58,446 nt of DNA, from NCBI GenBank assembly GCA_028287115.1, contig JAQBQF010000209.1:1-58446 (forward strand), written 5' to 3'. Within the stretch, counting starts at the first letter, position 1. The number at the start of each line of letters is the position of its first letter. The translations under genes and the position numbers were made by a program. The DNA is from Myxococcales bacterium. Its GTDB lineage: Bacteria > Myxococcota_A > Polyangia > Haliangiales > Haliangiaceae. Of this stretch, positions 50,666 through 58,446 are shown piece by piece. Under the pieces are notes generated by a model. It was given only the letters and a program-made list of their open reading frames with translations, was not told the origin of the DNA and made no database searches.

Positions 50666-51837
50666 GGCGCGAATTCGACGGTCGACTCACGATGACGGTC
50701 GGTCTCGTCGCGGGTGTGATCGGCGCGATCGGCATCGTGCTCGGCTTCGTGTTCGAGCCCGAGCGCGCGTTCGCGGCCTATCTCGCGGCGTGGGTCGCCG
50801 TCGCGACGATCGGGATCGGTGGGCTCATCATCCTGCTGATCGGATATGCGGCGAATGCACGGTGGCCGGCGGCGATCCGTCGGATGGGCGAGGCGATCGC
50901 GGGCGGCTTGATCTCGGTCGCGGTCCTCGTGCTGCCGCTGATCTTGGCTCCGGGTCGCGTCTGGCCGTGGGTTCATCCGACGCCCGAGCACGCGCACGCG
51001 GTCGAGGTGAAGAGCACGTACCTGTCCGTTCCGTTCTTCGTGTTGCGCACGCTCGTCTACCTCGCGATCTTCGTGACCGCCGCGGAGCTCTTGCGCAGGT
51101 GGTCGCGCCGCCGCGACGACGCGCCCGAGCCACAGGTCCCTCACGGCACCGACGCGCTGAATCGCGAGCGAGCGTTCTCGTCGGCGATGCTCCCCGTGAT
51201 CGGCCTCGCGGTCACGTTTGCCGCGTTCGACTGGCTGATGTCGCTGCAGCCCGAGTGGTGGTCCTCGGCATTCGGTCTGTACCTGCTCACGACGACGCTC
51301 GTCGCGGGGCTCGCGATGACGATCGTGCTGTCGTGGCGCGGCGTTGCGCGTGGTGCGCTGCCGCTCGCACCGAGCCACTTCCACGCGATGGGGCGCCTGC
51401 TCCACGCCTTCGTGATCCTGTGGACGTACATCGCCTACTTCCAAGCGATGCTGATCCAGATCGCGAATCGACCGAGCGAGGCGAAGTTCTTCGCCGACCG
51501 CAGCCTCGATGGTTGGCGTTTCGTGACGACGCTGCTGTTCGTGCTGATGTTCGCGCTGCCGTTTCCGCTGCTGTTTCCGCGCCGGCTCAAGCGACGCGCC
51601 GGTTACCTCGGCGGCATCTCGATCATGCTGCTGTTCGCGCACTACCTCGACATGTGGTGGCTCGTGATCCCGCGGGTCAGCAGCGCACCGATTCCTTCGT
51701 GGACCGATCTCGCCGCGATCTGCGCGATCGGCGGCTTCACCGTCGCGGTGTGTGCGTGGCGCATGCGCGGCGTACCACTCCTGCCGATCGGCGACCCGTA
51801 CCTCGCGGACGGTCTCGAATACGAGACAACGACATGA
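50653..51837 (+). CDS. actF: Alternative complex III second integral membrane subunit ActF
   Basis: A 394-aa polytopic protein, about ten membrane helices, resembling ActC/NrfD-type proteins. GTG 50653 is chosen for its GGAGG ribosome-binding site (7-bp spacing); it overlaps the end of actE by 13 bp. Loops such as HPTPEHAHAVEVKSTYLSVP and LAPSHFHAMGRLLHAFVILW carry conserved His residues. Its C-terminus overlaps the next gene by 4 bp (ATGA). Confidence 0.9.
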   Translation: MAALRREFDGRLTMTVGLVAGVIGAIGIVLGFVFEPERAFAAYLAAWVAVATIGIGGLIILLIGYAANARWPAAIRRMGEAIAGGLISVAVLVLPLILAPGRVWPWVHPTPEHAHAVEVKSTYLSVPFFVLRTLVYLAIFVTAAELLRRWSRRRDDAPEPQVPHGTDALNRERAFSSAMLPVIGLAVTFAAFDWLMSLQPEWWSSAFGLYLLTTTLVAGLAMTIVLSWRGVARGALPLAPSHFHAMGRLLHAFVILWTYIAYFQAMLIQIANRPSEAKFFADRSLDGWRFVTTLLFVLMFALPFPLLFPRRLKRRAGYLGGISIMLLFAHYLDMWWLVIPRVSSAPIPSWTDLAAICAIGGFTVAVCAWRMRGVPLLPIGDPYLADGLEYETTT

Positions 51838-52172
51838 GCGTTCACGAGGACATTCCCGAACAATCCGAGGACATCCCGGGACGTCCGATCGGATGGGCGA
51901 TCGTCGCCACGATCCTCACGATCGCCGTGTGCGTCATCGTCGTGTGGGGCCTGCAGCATGGGATCCGGGGCGGCGGTCGCACCGACATGGAGAACCTGTC
52001 GCTCCGGCCTCCGGCTCAGCCGTTCGAGGACAAGACCGTGCTCGAGCTCCAGCGCGCCGCGCAACTGCGCGAGCTCGACGGCTGGAAGTGGGTCGACAAC
52101 ACGCACGAGCGCGTGCTGGTTCCAGCGAACGTCGCGATCGATCGCTATCTCCAGCAGCGAGGTGCTCGGTGA
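51834..52172 (+). CDS. Small single-pass membrane protein of the ACIII cluster (ActG position)
   Basis: A 112-aa protein, ATG 51834, overlapping actF by 4 bp and SCO by 4 bp. One N-terminal membrane helix (about 19-41, PIGWAIVATILTIAVCVIVVWG) is followed by a helical periplasmic domain ending ERVLVPANVAIDRYLQQRG. It occupies the position of the seventh ACIII gene in some clusters; similarity to ActG is not certain. Confidence 0.8.
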   Translation: MSVHEDIPEQSEDIPGRPIGWAIVATILTIAVCVIVVWGLQHGIRGGGRTDMENLSLRPPAQPFEDKTVLELQRAAQLRELDGWKWVDNTHERVLVPANVAIDRYLQQRGAR

Positions 52173-52942
52173 AGCCGCTCGTCGTGATCGTCGCGTTCGC
52201 GACCTCGATCGCCGGCGCATCGGTGGATCCGCGCCTGGCCGTCGGACTCGACGAGCACGTCGGTGCAGCCGTGCCTCGCGATCTGCCATTCACGGACTCG
52301 ACCGGTCAGCGCGTCGAGCTCGGCGCGATGTTCGACGGTCATCGTCCTGTCGTGCTGATCATGGCCTACGCGCGGTGCGCGATGCTGTGCAGCGTCGTCT
52401 TGCACGGGATCTCCGATGCGGTGCGAACGAGCTCGGCGCGGATCGGCCGCGATTATCTGCCCGTCGTCGTCAGCCTCGATCCTCACGAGAATGCGAACGA
52501 AGCGGCGCGCCGGCAGGACAAGCTCCTCGACGATATCCACCAGCCGACCCACCGCGCTGCATGGCCGTACCTCGTCGGTGACGAACCCTCGATCGCCGCG
52601 CTCGCGAGCGCGCTCGGGTTTCGCTACGCGTGGGATCCCAAGACCGAGCAATACGCCCATCCGGCGGTGGTGTTCGTGTTGACGCCCGACGGCCGGATCT
52701 CCGAATACCTCCGCGGCGTTCAGTTCAACGATCTCGCAGCCGCGGTCGAGCGCGCGGCACGCGGCGAGCTGACGTCTTCGATCACGCACGATCTGCTGAG
52801 CTGCTTCCACTTCGATCCGTCGTTGCGCCGCTACGAGGGACGGATCTCGCTGTTCTTCAAGCTCGGCGCAGGCACGGTGCTCGCAACATTGCTCGCGCTG
52901 ATCGCGGCGCTCATCGTCTGGGAAAGGAGACGCCTCCGATGA
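52169..52942 (+). CDS. SCO1/SenC-family copper chaperone for CuA site assembly
   Basis: A 257-aa protein from GTG 52169. An N-terminal signal segment is followed by a thioredoxin-like domain with the copper CxxxC motif (YARCAMLCSVV, C70 and C74) and a conserved His in QYAHPAVVF. A C-terminal membrane helix (about 231-253) anchors it. SCO proteins deliver copper to the CuA site of cytochrome oxidase subunit II, the next gene, which it overlaps by 4 bp. Confidence 0.93.
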   Translation: MKPLVVIVAFATSIAGASVDPRLAVGLDEHVGAAVPRDLPFTDSTGQRVELGAMFDGHRPVVLIMAYARCAMLCSVVLHGISDAVRTSSARIGRDYLPVVVSLDPHENANEAARRQDKLLDDIHQPTHRAAWPYLVGDEPSIAALASALGFRYAWDPKTEQYAHPAVVFVLTPDGRISEYLRGVQFNDLAAAVERAARGELTSSITHDLLSCFHFDPSLRRYEGRISLFFKLGAGTVLATLLALIAALIVWERRRLR

Positions 52943-53880
52943 ATGAAGGCTTCCGGATCGGACTCTATCTCCCGCCGCAGGCGTCGACGATCGCGCGCCG
53001 GATCGATGTCCTGCACTACACGGTGATCGGTGCGGCCTTCCTCGTCGCGTTCCTCGCGTTCTTCATGATCGGCATCTTCTTGATCCGGTACCGCGAGCGA
53101 CCGGGTCACGAAGCACCTCATGGACACATTCCGGTGCGCGCCGAGATCACCCTGGCGGTGTTCACGCTCCTCGTGTTCCTCGTGTGGTGGGGCATTGGCT
53201 TCACCCAATTCCGGGACATCCGTACGACCCCCCCGGGCGCGATCCGCGTCCACGTCGTTGCCAAGCAATGGATGTGGCAGTTCGTCTACCCGAACGGCAT
53301 GAACTCCGAGGACGAGCTGCGCATACCGGTCGGCCAGCCGGTGGAGGTGCTGCTGACCTCGCGCGACGTGATCCACAGCTTCTTCGTTCCCGCGTTCCGC
53401 GTGAAGCAAGACGTGCTGCCGGGCCGAGTGACGTCGCTGTGGTTCACCGCGGTCAACGCCGGCACGTACGACATCTTCTGCGCCGAGTTTTGCGGAACCG
53501 GCCACTCGAGGATGCGCGGCCGCGTGATCGCGATGAGGCCCGACGACTACGCGCGCTGGATCAGCGGCCAGCGAACGACCCCACTCGCGACGGTCGGAGA
53601 GCGGCTCTCCGCGTCCTTCGGTTGCCTGCGCTGCCACACGATCGATGGCACGCCGCACCTCGGGCCGTCATGGCTCGGCTTGTACGGGTCGAAGATCCCG
53701 CTCTCGAACGGCCAGTTCGTCGTCGCCGATGACGCGTACCTGACCGAGTCGATGATGGATCCCGCCGTCAAGCTGCACGCCGGCTATCCGGCTCTGATGC
53801 CGTCGTACCTCGGCCAGCTGAGCGGACCCGAAGCCGGCGCGATCGTCGAGTTCATTCGCTCTTTGAGGAGACATCCGTGA
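52939..53880 (+). CDS. ctaC: Cytochrome c oxidase subunit II with fused cytochrome c (caa3)
   Basis: A 313-aa protein. Two N-terminal membrane helices (about 27-49 and 70-88) lead to a cupredoxin domain with the CuA ligands H146, C181, E183, C185, H189 and M192 (CAEFCGTGHSRM). The aromatic electron-entry region KQWMWQFVYPNG is present. A C-terminal cytochrome c domain with CLRCH (229-233) makes this the caa3 form. ATG 52939 overlaps SCO by 4 bp. Confidence 0.96.
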   Translation: MNEGFRIGLYLPPQASTIARRIDVLHYTVIGAAFLVAFLAFFMIGIFLIRYRERPGHEAPHGHIPVRAEITLAVFTLLVFLVWWGIGFTQFRDIRTTPPGAIRVHVVAKQWMWQFVYPNGMNSEDELRIPVGQPVEVLLTSRDVIHSFFVPAFRVKQDVLPGRVTSLWFTAVNAGTYDIFCAEFCGTGHSRMRGRVIAMRPDDYARWISGQRTTPLATVGERLSASFGCLRCHTIDGTPHLGPSWLGLYGSKIPLSNGQFVVADDAYLTESMMDPAVKLHAGYPALMPSYLGQLSGPEAGAIVEFIRSLRRHP

Positions 53881-55472
53881 GCCTGTTTGACGCCAAGAGC
53901 TTCTGGAGTCAGCCGCGAGGGCTGAAGTCCTGGCTGCTCACGCACGATCACAAGCGGATCGGCGTGATGTACCTCGCCTCGGTGTGCTTGTTTCTGCTCA
54001 TCGGCGGCGTGTTCGCGCTGGTGCTCCGGTTCTCGCTCGTGATGCCGAGCAACGCGCTCGTCACCCCGCACACCTATGACAAGCTGTTCACCCAGCACGG
54101 CATCGTGATGGTGTGGCTGTTCATGATCCCGTCGATCCCGTCGGCGTTCGGCAACATCTTATTGCCGCTGATGATCGGTGCACGAGACGTGGCATTTCCA
54201 CGGATCAACCTCGCGAGCTTCTGGATCTTCTTCGCGGGCGCCATCGTCGTGATCTTCGCGCTGATCGCGGGCGGTGTCGACACCGGCTGGACGTTCTACA
54301 CGCCCTACAGCACGACCACGCCGACCGCGGTGACGATGGCGGCGATCGGTGTGTTCATCACCGGCATCTCTTCGATCCTGACGGGGCTCAACTTCATCGC
54401 GACCATCCACACGATGCGCGTCAAGGGGCTGCATTGGGGCAACATGCCGCTGTTCGTGTGGACGACCTACGCGACCTCGATCATCCTCGTGCTCGCGACG
54501 CCGGTGCTCGGGCTCGTGTTGCTGCTGGTCGGTGCGGATCATACGTGGCACCTCGGTTTGTTCGAGCCGAACGCCGGCGGTGACCCGGTGCTGTTCCAGC
54601 ACTTGTTCTGGTTCTATTCGCACCCCGCCGTCTACATCATGATCCTTCCGGCGATGGGCGTCGTCAGCGAGGTCGTGTCGACCTTCGCGCATCGCAAGGT
54701 CGCCTGGTACGAAGGCATCGTGCTCGCGACGATCGGCATCTCGTTTGTCGGCTTCCTCACGTGGGGCCACCACATGTTCGTCGCCGGCATCTCGACGTTC
54801 GACGCAGGCATGTTCGGGGTGTTGTCGATGCTGGTCGCGATCTTCTCGGCGATCAAGGTCTTCGCGTGGACCTCGACGCTCTACGGCGGCGCGATCACGA
54901 TCGGGACGCCGATCCTGTACGTATTTACGTTCATCTTCTTGTTCGTGTTCGGCGGCATGTCGGGTGTCGCGGTCGCGACGTCCTCACTCGACGTGCACTG
55001 GCACGACACGTACTTCGTCGTCGCGCACTTTCACTTCATCATGGTCGGCGGGACGATGACCGGGTTCCTCGCCGCGCTTCACTACTGGTTCCCGAAGCTG
55101 ACCGGCAGGATGTACTCGGAGACCTGGGCGAAGGTCGGGTGTGCAGCGGTGTCGCTCGGCTTCATCTTGACGTTCACACCGCAATTCCTCCTCGGCAACG
55201 CCGGCATGCCGCGGCGCTACGCGACGTATCCCGAGCAATATCAGTGGCTGCATGTGATCTCGAGCGCGGGCGCAGGTCTCCTCGCACTCGGCATGCTGGC
55301 GACGCTCGGCTATCTGACCGTCGCGATCTTCAACGGCCGCCCCGCGGGTCCGAACCCGTGGCGTTCGAAGAGCTACGAGTGGCGCTCCCCGTCACCACCG
55401 CCGCCCGAGAACTTCGACGCAGCTCCAGACTGGACCGACGGTCCCTACGACTACCTGGAGGTCAAGCGGTGA
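53877..55472 (+). CDS. ctaD: Cytochrome c oxidase subunit I (type A2 haem-copper oxidase)
   Basis: A 531-aa, 12-helix subunit carrying haem a and the haem a3-CuB site. FWFYSHPAVYIMILP places the CuB His at 249 and the cross-linked Tyr at 253; Tyr-Ser replaces the Glu of the D channel, the signature of A2-type oxidases such as Rhodothermus and Thermus caa3. HDTYFVVAHFHFIMVGG gives the haem His pair. GTG 53877 overlaps ctaC by 4 bp. It reduces oxygen to water and pumps protons. Confidence 0.97.
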   Translation: MSLFDAKSFWSQPRGLKSWLLTHDHKRIGVMYLASVCLFLLIGGVFALVLRFSLVMPSNALVTPHTYDKLFTQHGIVMVWLFMIPSIPSAFGNILLPLMIGARDVAFPRINLASFWIFFAGAIVVIFALIAGGVDTGWTFYTPYSTTTPTAVTMAAIGVFITGISSILTGLNFIATIHTMRVKGLHWGNMPLFVWTTYATSIILVLATPVLGLVLLLVGADHTWHLGLFEPNAGGDPVLFQHLFWFYSHPAVYIMILPAMGVVSEVVSTFAHRKVAWYEGIVLATIGISFVGFLTWGHHMFVAGISTFDAGMFGVLSMLVAIFSAIKVFAWTSTLYGGAITIGTPILYVFTFIFLFVFGGMSGVAVATSSLDVHWHDTYFVVAHFHFIMVGGTMTGFLAALHYWFPKLTGRMYSETWAKVGCAAVSLGFILTFTPQFLLGNAGMPRRYATYPEQYQWLHVISSAGAGLLALGMLATLGYLTVAIFNGRPAGPNPWRSKSYEWRSPSPPPPENFDAAPDWTDGPYDYLEVKR

Positions 55473-56068
55473 TCGAGCACCTCGAACGGCGCTATCGTGT
55501 CGCGGTCTGGATCGTGATCGCGAGCGAGGCGATGTTGTTCTCGGGGCTGTTCGCGCTCTACACGTGCTATCGCGCGGAGTATCCGCTCGCATTCGACGCG
55601 GGCGTCCAAGCCGACATCCAGTGGATCGGCGGCCTCAACACGTTCATCCTGCTGACGTCGAGCTTTGCGATCGCGTGGGCGATTCACTTGATCCGCGGCG
55701 GCCGCATGCGGGGCGTGGGCTGGGGCCTCGTCGCGGTGCTCGCGCTCGGCATGGCGTTCCTCGTGTTCAAGCTCGTCGAGTGGGGCATCCACATTCACGA
55801 CGGCATCGTGCCGGGCACCGCGTACGCCGGTCCCTCTCACGGTCCCGGCACGACGCTGTTCTTCACGCTCTATTACGGCATGACCGGTCTGCATGCCTTG
55901 CACGTGATCGCCGGCCTCGCACTCGTTGCGTGGGTCGCGCACCGCGTTCGCCGCAGAACGATCACGACCGACAATCACGTCGCGCTCGAGCTCGTCGCAC
56001 TGTACTGGCATTTCGTCGACGCGGTCTGGGTGTTCCTCTGGCCGATGTTCTACCTGATGCACGGATAA
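55469..56068 (+). CDS. ctaE: Cytochrome c oxidase subunit III
   Basis: A 199-aa protein from GTG 55469, overlapping ctaD by 4 bp, with a GGAGG ribosome-binding site. Five membrane helices; typical motifs are ASEAMLFSGLFA, GMTGLHALHVIAG (lipid-binding His/Glu region) and LYWHFVDAVWVFLWP. The shorter five-helix form is usual for caa3 oxidases. Confidence 0.95.
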   Translation: MIEHLERRYRVAVWIVIASEAMLFSGLFALYTCYRAEYPLAFDAGVQADIQWIGGLNTFILLTSSFAIAWAIHLIRGGRMRGVGWGLVAVLALGMAFLVFKLVEWGIHIHDGIVPGTAYAGPSHGPGTTLFFTLYYGMTGLHALHVIAGLALVAWVAHRVRRRTITTDNHVALELVALYWHFVDAVWVFLWPMFYLMHG

Positions 56069-56072
56069 CCCC

Positions 56073-56336
56073 ATGAGCGCTCCACCTACCGGCCGTGCGA
56101 TCGTCATCACGTTCATCGGGCTCCTCGTGCTCGCAGCGGTGAGCTGGATCGCCGCGGTGCTCGGGACCGGGACTGCGCTCGCACTGACGATCGCGGGCAT
56201 CAAGGCGCTCGGCATCGGGCTCGTGTTCATGGAGCTCGCGAGCGCGCATCCGGTCGACCGGGTGATCGCCGTGATCGCCGTGTTCTTCGTCGTGCTGCTC
56301 TGTGTCGGTGCGATGGGCGACGTCGCGTTCCGCTAG
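56073..56336 (+). CDS. ctaF: Cytochrome c oxidase subunit IV (prokaryotic COX4)
   Basis: An 87-aa protein 4 bp after subunit III, with three short hydrophobic segments (IVITFIGLLVLAAVSWIAAV, TALALTIAGIKALGIGLVF, VIAVIAVFFVVLLCVGAMG). Size, position and the KALGIGLVFMEL segment match the small accessory subunit IV. Last gene of the cluster. Confidence 0.85.
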   Translation: MSAPPTGRAIVITFIGLLVLAAVSWIAAVLGTGTALALTIAGIKALGIGLVFMELASAHPVDRVIAVIAVFFVVLLCVGAMGDVAFR

Positions 56337-56474
56337 GCGGCTGTTCTCGGGCGCGCGAACCGGCGCGAGCTGCAACGCCAGCCAAACGACGAGCGCGGCG
56401 ATGTCGCCGGCGCCTTGCGTCGCTAACGCGACAGAAGCGTCGCGCAAGTAGTACTTGTAGTGCCTGACCCCGTC
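56337..56474. other. Convergent gap with palindrome CAAGTAGTACTTG
   Basis: A 138-bp gap between ctaF and a minus-strand gene. It holds a small hairpin GTCGC-TAAC-GCGAC (56419-56432) and a perfect 6+1+6 palindrome, CAAGTA-G-TACTTG (56445-56457), followed directly by TAGTGCCTGACCCCGTCTC. No gene. The structures may act as terminators or belong to a dispersed repeat family. Confidence 0.4.
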
Positions 56475-57074
56475 TCAGAGCGCCAGACTGATCGTGAAGT
56501 CGGGATAGACCGACGAGCAGTCGGTGGTTGGCGACGCGGTGCAGGTCGAGACGATGTGCTCGTAGACCACGCCGAGGCCGAGAATCAGCGAGCCGGAGAT
56601 GTAGAGCAGGCCGGCGCGGGTGCCGGCGCTATCGACATCGGGTACGTCGGTGGTGATGAACCAGTGGTTGTAGAACACGCCGACGTAGGGGATGAGCGGC
56701 CATTTTCCGACGAGGGGCTGGGCGATGTAGCGGATCGAAGGCGAGACTTTGGTGACGTTGGGGCCGTCGCCGAATTGCTGGAGCGCGGAGAGGCCGAGCT
56801 CGACACCGTCGAGGACGAAGTATCCGACGCCGCCGCCGATCACGAAGTAATGGGAAGTGCCGTTGCTCTGCGAGCCACCGCCGAGGGACAGGCCCACACG
56901 ACCGCGATCGAACGGCGTCTTGCGGGGTGGAGCCGGCTCGAGTGGAGTGGGCTCGGGTGGAGCCGGCTCGGGCGGCGGAGCGGGCTCGACGGACGGAGCA
57001 GGTTCGTCGGCGCCTGCAATCGAGATCCGCGGCGCGGCGAGGGCGGCGAGGGTAGCGAGGACGTGCCGCTTCAT
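56475..57074 (-). CDS. Putative small outer-membrane beta-barrel protein
   Basis: A 199-aa protein from ATG 57074 (MKRHVLATLAALAAPRISIAGADE signal peptide). A Pro/Glu-rich stretch (residues 24-52, repeated EPAPP units) leads to a region rich in alternating Gly and aromatic residues (GRVGLSLGGGSQSNG, YFVIGGGVGYFVLDGVELGL, SGSLILGLGVVYEH) with the pattern of an OmpA/OmpW-like barrel, ending FTISLAL. No closer family recognised. Confidence 0.65.
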   Translation of the reverse strand: MKRHVLATLAALAAPRISIAGADEPAPSVEPAPPPEPAPPEPTPLEPAPPRKTPFDRGRVGLSLGGGSQSNGTSHYFVIGGGVGYFVLDGVELGLSALQQFGDGPNVTKVSPSIRYIAQPLVGKWPLIPYVGVFYNHWFITTDVPDVDSAGTRAGLLYISGSLILGLGVVYEHIVSTCTASPTTDCSSVYPDFTISLAL

Positions 57075-57133
57075 GGCGACCATTATGCGCCGAGCAGGGC
57101 GCGTGTCGGGCGATGTTTCGTTAGTCTTGCGAG

Positions 57134-57640
57134 ATGGCTGACCCCCTCGTCGAAGTCTCGACCAACCACGGCACGTTCGTCATCGCGCTCGATCCGGCTC
57201 ACGCGCCGAAAACGGTCGCGAACTTCTTGGGCTACGTCGATGCGAAGCATTACGACGGCACGCTATTTCATCGGGTGATCCCGACCTTCATGGTGCAAGG
57301 CGGTGGCTTCGATCAGCAGCTCGAGAAGAAGCCGGTGAAGGCGCCGATCCAGAACGAAGCCGACAACGGGCTGAAGAACAAGCGTGGAACCGTCGCGATG
57401 GCGCGCACGAATGATCCGCACTCGGCGACGTCGCAGTTCTTCGTCAACGTCGTCGATAACGCGTTCCTCGATCACCAGGCGAAGGACGGTGCGGGCTGGG
57501 GATACACCGTGTTCGGAACGGTCACCGAAGGGATGGATGTGGTCGACAAGATCAAAGCGGTCAAGACCGGGGCAAGTGGGCCGTTTTCCAAGGATGCACC
57601 GGTCGATCCGGTCGTGATCAACCACGTTCGGCGCCGCTGA
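57134..57640 (+). CDS. Cyclophilin-type peptidyl-prolyl cis-trans isomerase
   Basis: A 168-aa cyclophilin. VEVSTNHGTFVIALDPAHAP, TVANFLGYV, the active-site block FHRVIPTFMVQGGGFDQQLE, GTVAMARTNDPHSATSQFFVN and WGYTVFGTVTEGMDVV are typical of bacterial PpiB (cytosolic, no signal peptide). It catalyses proline isomerisation during folding. Divergent from the barrel protein with a 59-bp gap. Confidence 0.95.
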   Translation: MADPLVEVSTNHGTFVIALDPAHAPKTVANFLGYVDAKHYDGTLFHRVIPTFMVQGGGFDQQLEKKPVKAPIQNEADNGLKNKRGTVAMARTNDPHSATSQFFVNVVDNAFLDHQAKDGAGWGYTVFGTVTEGMDVVDKIKAVKTGASGPFSKDAPVDPVVINHVRRR

Positions 57641-57668
57641 CCGAGGCGTGGAATAGGGTCCGCGGCCG

Positions 57669-58319
57669 GTGCGTTCTGCATCCATGCTGCGCAACCTCCT
57701 CGTCATCGCTGTCGTCGGATTGATCTCGTCGCGGGCGTCGGCTTCACCGGATTCGAAAACCGATACAAGCGCGGAGCTTCGTCGCGTGCTCGAGGAGCGA
57801 CGAGCGCTGAACCTCAAGCGGTTTCACGAGTACCGGTTGAAGCGCGTCTATCCGCACAACACGTACGAGCCCGGGCTCAAGAACGTGTGGACCGACGAGC
57901 AAGGTCATCTGTGCGCCGTCGCGACGCTGATGAAAGACGAAGGCCTCGAGACCCTGGTTCAGGCGATCGGGCTCGAGCAAAACTTCGTGCGGATCGCCGA
58001 TGTCGATAGCGGCCCGGTGATCGACTGGGTGCTGAGCTCGGGACTGACGCAGGAAGAGATCGTGATGATCCAGCAGCCGTCGGCAGCAGACGTGGAAGAG
58101 ATGGAAGCCGATGCTCGCTGGCAGAAGCGCGAGCTCGCCCGCCGCCTCAGGCGCGAAGACGCGCGGCTCGCGAAGAACTACTCGATCACCGAGCGCACGC
58201 TCAAGCAGCCGCTGATCGCGAAGGCCGGCCTCGATCTCGCGGTCGCGCGCCTCGCACAGCGGCCCGATCTCGCCGCTCAGGTGCTCGCGTCGGCGGCGCC
58301 GAAGCGCGCCTCGTTCTAA
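57669..58319 (+). CDS. Conserved exported hypothetical protein
   Basis: A 216-aa protein from GTG 57669 (ATG 57684 alternative). MRSASMLRNLLVIAVVGLIS is a signal peptide. The mature part has a recognisable but unnamed pattern: RRALNLKRFHEYRLKRVYPHN, VWTDEQGHLCAVATLMKDEG, NFVRIADVDSGPVIDWVLSSGLTQEE, followed by a coiled-coil-like acidic/basic stretch. I recall similar proteins from Myxococcota. Function unknown. The last 127 bp of the window after its stop show no feature. Confidence 0.75.
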   Translation: MRSASMLRNLLVIAVVGLISSRASASPDSKTDTSAELRRVLEERRALNLKRFHEYRLKRVYPHNTYEPGLKNVWTDEQGHLCAVATLMKDEGLETLVQAIGLEQNFVRIADVDSGPVIDWVLSSGLTQEEIVMIQQPSAADVEEMEADARWQKRELARRLRREDARLAKNYSITERTLKQPLIAKAGLDLAVARLAQRPDLAAQVLASAAPKRASF

Positions 58320-58446
58320 CCCAGAACTAGACGTGCTTGGATTCCGGACAACGTCAGCTGCTTGTCGCCGCTACAGCGACCTAAGCGCACGAGCGGGGTC
58401 TCTCAAGCGAGATAAAGTGAGCACGGCGCTCGTGCGAGCACCCACG

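Overview
The window is GC-rich DNA with almost every base coding. Its content suggests a predatory or soil-type Myxococcota (deltaproteobacterial) chromosome, probably near Haliangium/Kofleriaceae. This is inferred from gene content only: three large Ser/Thr kinases with TPR, AAA or proline-rich outputs, many small Cys-rich or LxxC lipoproteins (one with the LAGCNQVFGL-type N-terminus), an IgGFc-binding-like surface lipoprotein, a CarD/Tudor-like C-terminus, and an alternative complex III/caa3 oxidase cluster. I see no phage genes, insertion sequences, CRISPR array, rRNA or intact tRNA.

Left part (1-34.2 kb): mostly single genes or short divergent/convergent sets of housekeeping, surface and signalling genes. 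In order: a 5'-truncated HExxH protein, a membrane TPR-like protein, a Cys-rich lipoprotein, a DTW-domain tRNA modification enzyme, an aldo/keto reductase, a 1338-aa kinase-pseudocyclase-AAA-TPR protein, purU, a spermidine-synthase-like protein, recQ, a catalase-fold-like protein, a second kinase with TPRs, an RmlD-like reductase, a lipoprotein convergent with a double-SWIM SNF2 ATPase, a pterin carbinolamine dehydratase, an IgGFc-binding-like lipoprotein, a ROK-family sugar kinase, a DUF1993 protein, a LolA-like/VPS10-like propeller fusion, and a third kinase carrying seven RMQR repeats. The longest gene-free stretches (8.1-8.7 kb and 32.9-33.1 kb) both hold the same kind of long inverted repeat built from 8-bp units.

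Middle part (34.2-38.4 kb): a tip-less GreB-like factor, then a tight set of lipoprotein, Pro/Ala-rich single-pass TPR protein and 2OG-Fe(II) dioxygenase.

Right part (38.4-56.3 kb) is the most coherent block. DUF1440 membrane protein, PoxB-like ThDP enzyme, mandelate-racemase-subgroup enolase enzyme and a fused FAD/4Fe-4S D-2-hydroxyacid dehydrogenase lie in one overlapping operon. They are followed, after a 119-bp gap with an 8-bp perfect inverted repeat, by ActA-F of alternative complex III, a small membrane protein, SCO, and caa3 oxidase subunits II, I, III and IV, nearly all joined by 4-bp stop/start overlaps. Read together, the block looks like 2-hydroxy-acid oxidation feeding quinol to a dedicated ACIII-caa3 chain. 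The analogy to the mandelate pathway (racemase, dehydrogenase, ThDP 2-oxoacid enzyme) is inference.

The right edge carries a small beta-barrel-like protein, a cyclophilin and a conserved exported hypothetical protein; the last 127 bp show nothing recognisable.
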